From: Pilatotrama ljubarskyi
Lineage: Eukaryota; Basidiomycota; Agaricomycetes; Polyporales; Polyporaceae
Direction: 5' to 3'
DNA length: 29,580 bases
Assembly (NCBI GenBank): GCA_022385805.1
Contig: MU277686.1
Span: 487,753 to 517,332 of the forward strand
Part shown: piece after piece, positions 10,325 to 19,217 of the stretch
Numbering within the stretch: position 1 is the stretch's first letter
Layout of the letters: each line of letters starts with the position of its first letter
Program-made: the position numbers and the translations under genes
Notes under the pieces: generated by a model
The model's database searches: none
Told to the model about the DNA's origin: nothing
Seen by the model: the letters and a program-made list of their open reading frames with translations, nothing else

Positions 10325-11890
10325 ATAGTCCTCAAAGGCCAAGCCTTATGGTAGACTATGTACAACTGGTTTCCGCGTATTGTTCTGACATAGGCAATCA
10401 CTGATCAATGAACCATAATGCAAAGTGTTTATGGTGAATGGGCATTGTAAAGTAATCAATCATGCGTGACCAGCTGGCAGCGCATGACCTTCTTCCACAT
10501 CTCTTCTGCTGCCCTTCGTTCCCTCACAGAGTCGGGCCAAACTGATGCCTCCTGTGCCCCCCTAAGCCAAGCCCACTGCCATCAGTTACATCTGCTCCTC
10601 GGTCCGGTTGTGCGCGTGCTGGACCCTGCCACGGTTTCCATGCTGCAGTGGGCAGGTCAGCTGGGCTACGCAGGTGGTCGTTATGTGGTTGCTTGCAGCG
10701 GCTGCACGGTGGGGCCAAAGCCCAGGCTGGCGGTGCTGTTCCCCTACGAGACCTGGACCATGTGGGGATGCACGGGCACGTACTGGGCTCCGGTAGGTTC
10801 TGATTGCCCGAGTCTGGGCTAATGACATAATCAGAGGGGGAGAAACTCAGCGCCCCAAAATGGGGCACCAAGATCAGAGGCAAGGGAATTTGAACACCTG
10901 GTTGCACGGGCATGGTCAAGCCCATCGGACCCCCACAGAGGACTGGTTTCCCACTACACCAGCCTACCCCCCACTTACAGCTTGGGAGGAATGATACTCT
11001 CAAAAGCACCTTAGATACTAGCTGCCAAAGTAGCTGAACTGCCAAGATGGCTATCTTACAAGCAAAGCACATGGGTCATTATGCACACAGTACACTTATT
11101 GCAGTGTGTAGAGAGGAATCCATACCCTGGTCCATTAGATATAGCTTACTAAAGGCTCTGTGATGAAGCAAATATATCGTTTAAATGTGACTGAAGTGAC
11201 TACTACGATATGTAGGCCATAACAGTGCATACCATAGGATAAAGTTCATTGAGAGGTGTCCAACAGTATATAACACATGCATATTATACAAGAAGTAGGC
11301 TGAAACCTTGCAAATTGCTGAGACAGTAGCCAAACAAAGCTCAACCTTCGCTGAGAGACAGCAGTTTCATTATATACAGCGGGATCCTCAACAGTCAAAA
11401 GGTTTTGACCACTCTCCTGCGTTGTTTTGATCACCACAAAGTGTGACTATCATTGCAGTCAAAGAGTTGCCGAAAGACCTGCCTGTCAACTACACAGAAT
11501 TGTATTTGAGGTCACTTGAATAATATAGTGTCAAAAAGATGTGACACTGGTGACTGATTAGGAAGGAGGTGTTACAGGCAAATGCTCAAGCACTGAAAGA
11601 CAGGTGTATGGTCTGTCAATTACTGACAAGAATGATGGGCTTCACCATACAGGAATTCAGGTCTTGTAAACTGTGGGAGGAGGCCTGAGGAACCAGAATT
11701 TTTCATGCCAAGGGAGAACATAATTAAGACGTACAGTAAGCGTCCATGGTACAGTAGTAAGCTAAAAGTGGGTAGATCATAAAAGAAAATTGTGCCAAGG
11801 TGCCAGTCAGAGAGTCAGCGCTGGTCAAGGACTGGTACTCACTGTTACATCAACCCTCCCAATGCGACCACGTCAGCGTGGGCTACTGTC
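10325..11890. other. long gene-free stretch
   Basis: No gene family recognised. Frames at 10466-10822 (plus) and 10524-11072 (minus) overlap on opposite strands and neither resembles a known protein. A possible tRNA-derived SINE lies at about 10840-10990 and is listed separately. From 11000 to 11890 the sequence is AT-rich, with only short frames. Confidence 0.4.
10840..10990 (-). repeat. possible tRNA-derived SINE or tRNA-like relic
   Basis: On the minus strand a box-A-like sequence, TGGTGTAGTGGG (near 10983), is followed about 65 nt later by a box-B-like sequence, TGTTCAAATTCC. This resembles an RNA polymerase III internal promoter. The spacing is longer than in an ordinary tRNA and the acceptor and T stems do not pair cleanly, so it is not annotated as a tRNA gene. 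No second copy was seen in the window. Confidence 0.3.
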
Positions 11891-13267
11891 CTACTGCTTG
11901 TTGTTAGCTAAATCCCATTCTTTGAGGTCATTGTCGTCCTGATCACCCAAGCCTGCTGCCTTTGAGTCCACCGAGGTCTTCTTCAGCTCAGTGCATGAGC
12001 TGCCAGCAGAGGCAACTGCGGCCATAGCACCACTACCGCTCAAGGACGGTCTCACCTCTGCAGACACCTGCACATGGGTGGGCTGTTAGGAGCTGTGCGG
12101 GAGTAAGACTGGTCCCAAAGGCCAGAAAGCAGAAGGCCGATATCAGACTGGGAGGTGTCCAATGGTAACCCGGTCCAAGTATGCATGGTGTACAGAGAGG
12201 GACTTTGTGAAACTATTAGTGACATGCTTTGAGAGGCGACAGAGTCCTCTAATTTAGGAAGGAATATACTATCAAGTAATCAGACTGCAACAAACCAATG
12301 TTGGAGGCCAGTTGGAGACCAGTGGTAGAGTCAAGTGCTCGTTACCAGAGGACAAGAACTTATCTCAGTAGTATTGAAGATTGGACTGTGATTGAACTGG
12401 AGTCAGAGTCAGATTGGACCAGAGATCGGAGTACGGAATGTTATTCTGGAGGATAGGCAGAGTGGTAAGGAAAGAGTAACCAAAGGGTATACCAGCAGAT
12501 CAAGTGGTTGATGAGATATCTGAACTGAACTTCTGTCCAAGAAGTACCGGTCTTATATTGGTATGTACTGTGGAGTAAGTGGATAAGAACTGGTCATAAT
12601 GACCAGCTTACTGCAGAGTGGAGTAACTGATTGGTAAGTCCCAGGGTTTGGAGTGGGTCTCAGAGTCTGAGTGGATCGATCAGGTTCTGAAAGGTGCCGG
12701 ACCAGAATTGTCCACACAGGTGCTAACATGGGCTGATCAACCTCCATAGCGAAGTCCCTTGTACTGGTGACCCGCAGGCGCCGTGAATTGGGGGGCCTTT
12801 CAGGAGGCCCTGGCAGAGATCTCAGCTTCCACGGTGTGGGTGCCCATGCCTGAGGGAGTAGTGGGTCGTGATGGACGAGGGCGAGGAGTATGAGTGTAGA
12901 AATTTTTGGTTGTTCTGGTAGCCTTGTCGTCCTACTCCAGAGAGGTACCACTGCACTTCTGAGTGTCCTTGCATGCACGAATGAGGCTCTTGATCTTCTG
13001 GTGATACTTGATCTGGTCCAGCATGAGGTTGTCGACCAGACGGGAATGGCAAGCCTCATCGGGGTCTTTGAGGGTGACAGGTGCGAAAGCTGGTGCAGAG
13101 TTGGTTGGAGGCAGTGTGCCACAAGGAAAGAGAGAAGCAAGCCAGTCAACACCAAGGTGGATGCCGACATGTCTAATCGTCCTGTTTGTGGAGTCATACT
13201 CGATGAAGTGATACACGCACTCTTGATCCTGCACCCAGAGCTGGCAGAACCCATCATAGCTGGCAGG
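11891..13267 (-). pseudogene. gag-like ORF, broken and split by solo LTR A2
   Basis: On the minus strand, starting at the edge of the inverted LTR, a frame of about 110 codons reads like a real protein (YDGFCQLWVQDQECVYHFIE ... HLGVDWLASLFPCG ... DEACHSRLVDNLMLDQIKYH). It then meets a TAG near 12932. After a further stop and a frame change, a segment starting MEVDQP is cut by solo LTR A2. Removing A2 and one copy of its TGGGC duplication joins this segment in frame to the downstream piece at 12073-11891, which ends LKEWDLANNKQ. The position next to an LTR suggests a retrotransposon internal region, but I see no zinc knuckle and cannot name the family. A host gene remnant is possible. Confidence 0.5.
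12084..12728 (+). mobile_element. solo LTR A2 (645 bp), TSD TGGGC
   Basis: Starts TGTTAGGAGCTGTGCGGGAG and ends GGTGCTAACA. It is flanked by a perfect TGGGC duplication at 12079-12083 and 12729-12733. It aligns with LTR A1 along its length, but many A1 CpG sites are TG or CA here (for example GCGAAACTATTAG versus GTGAAACTATTAG at 12207), plus a deletion of about 75 bp near the 3' end. It sits inside the gag-like ORF. Confidence 0.88.
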
Positions 13268-13732
13268 TTTTACATCCTGCGCACCCACCTTCTTCTCCAG
13301 TTTAACTCCACATTTCCAGAGTCAACTCTGTCCATTAACTCTCATTCTCCAGACTTAACTTTGGCCATTAACTTCGCATTTTCTGGACCTAACTCCGGAC
13401 TTATCTCTCCATTCTGACTTCACTACATTCTCTTCATACTTGTACTCCGCTTTTCCGGAGTTTGACTCCGCATTTTCGGACTACAATTCCGCATTTTCTC
13501 TGAAGTTCAGTCTTATGTCTCAGATTGTGCCATTCCTTCACAATAGGCTTATCGTCTTCATCCCGGAACCCCTCTTCTGTCCTTCTCCTTATTGTTGGCG
13601 TTCACAATAAGGCTTACTTCTATATATACTGAGCTGGTATGTCGTAGCTACTCAGTTCGGATACTTGTTGTACTTCTTGTCATTGCCGAATCAACTTGTG
13701 TCTTGTCCTCAATTCCGCTCCTTGTCTCCAAG

Positions 13733-13800
13733 TCTGCTCCAACTCCGGGACGTAGTCCGCTCCAACTCCGGGACGTACTCCGCTCCAACTCTGGATGTAC
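13733..13800 (-). repeat. 22-23-bp tandem repeat, three units, in LTR B2
   Basis: Units start TCTGCTCCAACTCCGGGACG, TCCGCTCCAACTCCGGGACG and TCCGCTCCAACTCTGGATGT. They are the inverted equivalents of the array at 9828-9893 in LTR B1. Confidence 0.75.
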
Positions 13801-13962
13801 TCCACCCCCATCCTCTAGTCCAAAATTGAGGACACCCCAGAAGATTCTCAGGCGCGTTGCTAATAGCTTCGCAGAAGTCCTCACCCTTGCTGTGCCTCCG
13901 TCTGGACGTTCTCAACTCTGAAGTCCGCATTTTTGAAGTCTGCACCCCCAACTCTGGACTTA

Positions 13963-14219
13963 TTACCATTTGCAAAATAGTTGTCACGTGACTGGCATGG
14001 CTTTGCTTGTGCTATCCCTCCTCGAAAAATCTGTAGCTCAGTACAAAGTCCCTCAAAATTTTTGATTTCTCTTGTAATCAGTTCAGTAGATCTTTTATGG
14101 TTTTATGAAAAAAGAATCATTTATTTTCATGAGCTCCGTGAGCTGCAAGAATTTTTTGACATCCGGGATGCGGTCAGGAGAGCCAATGCATCACGTGACA
14201 ACTTTTATGCAAATGGTAA
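13963..14219 (+). mobile_element. MITE copy C, short form (257 bp), nested in LTR B2
   Basis: TTACC...GGTAA is flanked by TA (13961-13962, 14220-14221). The LTR sequence GGACT-TA-ACGCCAGCAC seen in B1 (inverted) is split exactly at its TA. This gives an independent proof of the MITE border and of the 2-bp duplication. It has the same length and internal deletion as copy A, and GTCACGTGAC in the left end (TCACGTGAC in the right). Confidence 0.92.
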
Positions 14220-14241
14220 TAACACCAGCACATCCCTAACA

Positions 14242-14622
14242 ATGGCCTCCCTCTTTGAAAAATCTGTAGCTTAGTACAGAGTTCCTCATAAATTTTGATC
14301 TGTCTTGTAGTCAGTTCATCAGATTCTTTCCTTTAGATATACATATAGAATGGGTGGAGAGGTGATCAGGAAGCTGGCCAAATGGCCCACTATGGTTATC
14401 TCAGCTACATCTACCATGAGCTGGGCTGATGTCCAAAGTAGAGCATGAAAGCCTCATTCTCCATCCAAAACATATATCAGAAAATGTCATAAATTTTGAT
14501 CTTTACTCAGACTAAGGAAGCATCTGATTCCATGAGCTCTGTGAGCTGCAACGATTTTTTGACATCTGGGATGCGGTCTAAGGAGCCGACGCATCACGTG
14601 ACAACTTTTATGCAAACGGTAA
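14242..14622 (+). mobile_element. MITE copy D, left end lost at LTR B2
   Basis: It starts directly after LTR B2 with TGGCCTCCCTC, which corresponds to about base 50 of the full-length MITE. It continues collinearly with copies B and F to GGTAA at 14622 followed by TA. The first 45-50 bp with the left terminal repeat are missing and were not found elsewhere in the window. Confidence 0.85.
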
Positions 14623-14629
14623 TAAGGTA

Positions 14630-15055
14630 TTACCAATTGGATGAAAGTTGTCACGTGAACGGAATGGCTTCGCCTGTGGCCTCCCTCCTCAAAAAATCTG
14701 TAGCTCAGTACAGAGTCTTTCAAAAGTCTTGATCTCTGTTGTAGCCAGTTCGTTAGATTTTATTCTATGAGATTTTTATGAAATGGGTGCAGAGGTGACC
14801 AGAAAGCATAGCAAATGGCCCACTATGGTTATAACAGCTTCAACTATCATGCACTGGGCTCGATGTCCAATCTGGAGCATGTGTGCCTCATTCTCCATCC
14901 AAGGCTACATCAGAAGATAGCATATGATTTTATTCTCTTTATAAGAAAAGAATCATCCATTCTTATGAGCTCTGTGAGCTACAATGATTTTTTGACATCC
15001 AGGATGCAGACTGGAGAGGCAATGTGTCACGTGACAACTTGTATGCGAACAGTAT
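14630..15055 (+). mobile_element. MITE copy F, full-length form (426 bp)
   Basis: It starts TTACC at 14630 after TA (14628-14629), only three bases (AGG) after the TA of copy D, so D and F are arranged head to tail. It ends at 15055 with a degraded terminus (AGTAT for GGTAA), followed by TA. Interior order matches copy B. The right-hand palindrome GTCACGTGAC is intact at 15026-15035; the left one reads GTCACGTGAA. It is the last mobile element before the host genes. Confidence 0.85.
15026..15035. promoter_or_regulatory. GTCACGTGAC palindrome (E-box core) upstream of the histone deacetylase
   Basis: A perfect 10-bp palindrome containing CACGTG, the core bound by fungal bHLH factors of the Cbf1/Pho4 class. 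It belongs to the right terminal repeat of MITE F and lies 275 bp before the deacetylase start codon. Whether it acts on that gene is inference. Confidence 0.35.
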
Positions 15056-15310
15056 TAGTATGCCTACATTTAGAGGACCACTGCACAGGTATTGCATACC
15101 CCTCATCTTGCCTGCCCGTCTATCAATTTGCATTGAAGTGTGCAGTTTTGCTGATGTGTATGGCTTCAACGGATCACCCAATAGGAACAAAGGTAGCGCG
15201 GCGTGACGGTCACTCCTGTGACGACCGCTCTTTGGGTGCGAGATCGAATGGTAGTAGGCGTACTGCCACACCTACAGCCGCTCACCTCTCTCATTGCAGC
15301 TTCATGGAAT

Positions 15311-18228
15311 ATGGCCTCCTCTTCTACATCTAGAGGGCCTGCTTTGGAACAGGACTCGGACAAAATGGACGTAGATGCACAGGAAGCCCGCGCCGATGGT
15401 GCACCGAACGTCCCGCCTAGCGAGCCGCGGCCGCGTGCGTCTTCCATGCCCGCCACCCTCAAGGAGAGCGCGTACCAAGTCGGTTACGTGTATTCGAGCA
15501 AGATGATGGCACACAGCTGCATGCATGGACACTGCGAGCAACCGGAGCGTATCTCGCGGATTTTCGACATTCTCAAGGAGAACGACTGTATTGACAAGAT
15601 GAAGAAGCTACCGATCAGGCGCGTCCTCAGGGAAGAAGCGCTCCTGGTACACAGCCAAGCGCTCTGGGACAAAGTGCTTGCACTTCACTGTAAGCTCTCC
15701 GCACTGGTACCGGCCTGGCTCAGACGTATATTGATGCTACTCTGCTCCTAGCGTTGACGGAACAAGACATAGCGGATTCGGAGGCTTATTATAACGACCT
15801 CTCTCTATATGTGCACCCTAGCACGCCTTACGCAGCGCAACTGAGCGCGGGAGGCGTTATAGAAGCCTCTCTGGCCGTTGCTCGGGGAGAGGTGAAGAAG
15901 GCCTTTGCCATCGTCCGCCCTCCTGGCCACCACGCTGAACCGGATGAACACATGGGCTTTTGCTTCTTCAACAACGTGTCAATAGCCGCCAAAGTCGTCC
16001 AGCTCCGGACGTCCCTCAAGCGTATTCTGATCCTGGACTGGTGCGTTGAAGTCCACACTGAGATTACTCGGCACTGACGGGCGACAAGGGATGTCCACCA
16101 TGGTAGTGATCCTCGTCATCAGCTGGGGAAGGATACTGACTGTACACAGGCAATGGAACGCAACGGGCGTTCTATGACGATCCGTCCGTACTCTACATTT
16201 CTCTACATCGCTACGAAGGAGGAAATTTCTATCCCAATGGGCCGTTTGGTAGCATGACGTCCTGCGGAGAAGGCCCGGGACTCGGATAGTAAGCGACTGC
16301 TGGAGACCGGGCTACTCGTACTGAAGGCGTTCTGCAGCTCTGTCAACATACCTTGGCCAGAGAAAGGCATGGGCGATGCCGACTATATCCTCGCCTTTCA
16401 AAAGATCGTGATGCCTATCGCCCTGGAGTTTTCGCCAGACCTAGTCATAAGTTTGTTCCCATGTTTGACCGTCTAGACTCAGCCATTCATCGCTCCTTGT
16501 GTAGTCTCTGCGGGATTCGATGCCGCCGAAGGGGACGACCTGGGCGAATGCCATGTCTCTCCAGCAGGATATGCCCACATGACGCACATGTTGTCGTCGC
16601 TTGCTGGCGGGAAACTAGTAGTCGCTCTTGAGGTCAGTGCCTCAACCTTGAACACGTCGGATTGGCTTACTGAGACGATACCGGAACTAGGGCGGTTACT
16701 GCTTAGACGCGATTGCTGCATCTGCTCTAGCAGTGACGCGAATCGTCCTTGGAGAGATGCCTCCGCAACTACCTCCACTGACGGCTTCTGAGGCTGCGAC
16801 TGAGACGATATGGCAAGTTGCGATGGAGCAGAGCAAGTACTGGAAGAATCTGGACCCCAAGGCATGCGAGCCCATGGAAGGTGAAGTGTGAGCTATGGCA
16901 TTCGCTGCTTGATACTGAACACCACTCGCCGATGCATCAGAGGTCGAACAGATCGCAATCTCCCTTCCAGGTATGCTCTCAGTAGGGAGTAGTTGTTACT
17001 GACCACTGACCCATTCCCGCAGAACTGTTGAAGGCCCATCGTCAAGAATACCTTTTCCGAGCTCACGGGATGCTCGAAGTTCCCCTGATGAGCGCAGCCC
17101 TCATTGAGAGATTCAATGCGCAGGTCGCTTGCACGTAAGTACGAACGACGAGCTGGCTGCCTCTCGCCCAAAACTTCGACTCCACCTATAGACCCGACGT
17201 CATGGACAACGAGACGCTGATCATCTTCGCCCACGAGTTGTGCGTCGCTTTACCTGCGTCTCGCTGCACCACGCTTATTGTCTTCCAGTGGCAATCTCTC
17301 TGTCGAGTTGGACTCCGTGATCACCTGTAACGTTCGGCAGGAGCATTCGTATCTGGTCAGCCGCGCGATCCGGCACCGAGGTTTGCCTCGCTAACGGCCT
17401 TTCTCAATTGACCAGGTGGACTGCTCCAAGGAGCTTTTGACTTGGGCGAGAACGCAAGGCTACGCAGTCTTGGATGTAAACGTCTTCCCGAAGCCCTTCC
17501 CGAAGACCAGAGTATGTGTCTTGATCTCGTAAGACGCCTGAGAAGGTGGGCTGAATCGTCACGGAGCAGCTCAAGCATACAGACGACTACGGTGGGGCCG
17601 TGATGGTGTATCTTTGGGACAACTACGTCCAGTGGGTTACCGTCTCGTGGACCGTTCTATGCTCGACTTGCTCAAGTGTGACACCTACAGACTGACGGCG
17701 GCTCGGCGAGTCGTCCTTGTCGGGCACGGACCTGGTTGTGCTGCTGTGATGAGTTTGATACAGCAACGCGGTACGTCCCTGCATTTCCACCCATGCATCG
17801 TCCATCCAACGCAGTGCAGCCGCGAGCGTCATGAAGAGCGTCAAGGGAGTCGTACAGGTAGTAGGACTCCACCACATCCCGACCACACCTAAGGATGCTG
17901 GGCCGCTGCGTACATGGTACTACGAGGTGAGGAATGTCGGATCTTCAACCGTCTCATGCAGCTAAGGCGTATGTCAGAATTCGATCGTCATTGTTCCCGC
18001 CAGGCACACGATCTTCCATGACTCGAAGGCCTTCAAGAAACACGGCAACGTCTTCCGCGTAGGTGGGTCAGGCGCAGGGCTCTCGGGAGGCCAACAGGAG
18101 ACTAAGGTTGCTTGACAGACGAAGAGAAGCCCATCAAGCTCATCATCAAAGCCATGCCGGGCATCCAGGGCTTCATCGCAGACAGGCTAGGACCCGCTGC
18201 GGGCATGAATGGAAATGCTCCGCATTGA
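15311..18228 (+). CDS. HDA1: class II histone deacetylase with Arb2 domain (Hda1/Clr3 type)
   Basis: Removes acetyl groups from histone lysines in the nucleus; relatives (yeast Hda1, fission yeast Clr3) silence chromatin. I read 17 coding exons: 15311-15689, 15752-16040, 16089-16102, 16150-16288, 16338-16450, 16505-16632, 16691-16880, 16941-16970, 17023-17134, 17192-17239, 17289-17355, 17416-17511, 17570-17631, 17691-17770, 17820-17926, 17978-18062, 18119-18228. They total 2049 nt, or 682 residues. The deacetylase domain spans about 55-390: RPPGHHAE with His186-His187, zinc ligands Asp224 and His226 in DWDVHHGNG, Asp317 in SAGFDA, and catalytic Tyr357 in EGGY. The Arb2 domain (about 430-665) includes [18 protein letters not shown] and a C-terminal [15 protein letters not shown]. 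The N-terminal 50 residues are acidic and low complexity. All motifs are intact. It converges on OSCP and has MITE F 255 bp upstream. Confidence 0.95.
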
Positions 18229-18485
18229 GGATCGCGTGCTGGGACATTTGGTCGTGCTATCAGCTACTCACGCTCTGCTATCGACAATCGCTTTCTTGTT
18301 GGTGGTGACGTATCGTCTCATGATGACTGCAGGAGTGGGAGTCGTTCGTTACCGTTCCATTTGAAGAGCAATAGAACGAGTGATAGCACGCTGTCCACGT
18401 CTATGTATTGAGCAGCCCAGACGAAGCGAACCGCCTGGTTTTCTCCAGTGGCCGCAAACCCATAGCCGACGCGCGATAAGCCCGC

Positions 18486-19217
18486 TCACACGGACTCTGC
18501 ACGGGATACATCAATGTCGAGAGCAGACGCTGAGAACCGCAAAACTCACGAGAAAGCAGGTTGTTGAGCTTGTTCACGCGTGACGCGACGCTGAGGTCGA
18601 TGGTCTTGTCGCCAAAGTCTACGACGACGCCGCCCAAGACAGCAGGGTTGACCTGTAGTACGATACGGTCGGACACGAGACAGACACACGCTACGGCTCG
18701 CGGACCCTACCTTGTTCGTGATCTTGAGCGACTTGGCTTGCTGCGCCGCCTGAGACTGCTTCAGGAGGGTCTCGAGGCGGGACTGGATGTCCCTCGGAAG
18801 CGGCGCGGCGCTCGTAATGGTGACGTTGAGCTCGCCTTTGTAGCCGGCGACGAGCTCGTTGAAGCCCTCGATCACGCCCTCGGTCTCGACGAGGCGGCCG
18901 TTCTCCGAGAGGACGACGAAGAGGTTTTTCGTGATCTCCGAGGGCTCCTTGCCTGCGGCGGCGTAGAGGGCAGGAAGGCCGGCGGCGCGGTCGCGGCTGG
19001 AGAGCGAAGGGTTGTGGATGAACGCGCTGAGCTCTGGCGTCGACTTGACGGCGGACTGGATGGCGTTGAGCTCGGACTGGACCTTGGTGAGGACCTGGGG
19101 GGACTTGTTAAGCGCGGCGGAAAAGACGGCGTTGGAGTACTTGAGCGCGATAGAGCTCGCGGCGCGGCGTCCGAGACCAGCGGAAAGGGCTGCTGAGCGG
19201 GCAGAGGCGAACAACAT
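18486..19217 (-). CDS. ATP5: mitochondrial ATP synthase subunit 5 (OSCP)
   Basis: The oligomycin-sensitivity-conferring protein links the F1 head to the peripheral stalk of the mitochondrial ATP synthase. Exons (minus) are 18711-19217, 18550-18652 and 18486-18496, giving 206 residues, which is typical. The N-terminus (MLFASARSAALSAGLGRRAA) is an Arg/Ala/Ser-rich import presequence. Conserved family segments follow: ALKYSNAVFSAAL, LSSRDRAAGLPALY, NLFVVLSENGRL, LNVTITSAAPL and, after splicing, NPAVLGGVVVDFGDKTIDLS. The last coding exon is only 11 nt and yields the tail LLSQSV; without that splice the protein would read through into an unrelated tail. The start is the first Met, followed by the presequence. 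Its 3' end is 257 bp from the convergent deacetylase. Its upstream region is the 417 bp before the TRP-like gene. Confidence 0.95.

Larger units (their letters stand above)
13268..14241 (-). mobile_element. LTR B2, inverted copy of B1, carrying MITE copy C
   Basis: The reverse complement matches LTR B1 almost throughout. The outer end at 14241 is ...CCCTAACA (TGTTAGGG inverted). The inner end at 13268 is TTTTACATCC, matching inverted GATGTAACA with one change. The core GCGTTGCTAATAGCTTCGC lies at 13854-13872. MITE C interrupts it at a TA. No 5-bp duplication is visible (GCAGG before, ATGGC after), so it is not a simple solo LTR. The outer side abuts the interior of MITE D. The inner side abuts the gag-like ORF, as a 5' LTR of a minus-strand element would. 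Confidence 0.85.

Noticed and set aside
10860..10990. Functional tRNA gene
   Set aside because: Box spacing is too long and acceptor and T stems do not pair.
10466..11072. Opposite-strand frames of 118 and 182 codons
   Set aside because: They overlap each other, are rich in Cys/Pro/Trp typical of chance frames, and include the tRNA-like segment.
12553..13257. A 234-codon minus-strand frame considered as the gag-like protein
   Set aside because: Most of it is Ser/Thr/Arg-rich shadow sequence; the overlapping frame at 12932-13288 has better protein character. Only its last part (from MEVDQP) seems genuine.
14628..15055. MITE ends considered as part of a CRISPR-like or satellite array
   Set aside because: Spacing between copies is irregular, each has its own TA duplication, and the organism is a eukaryote.
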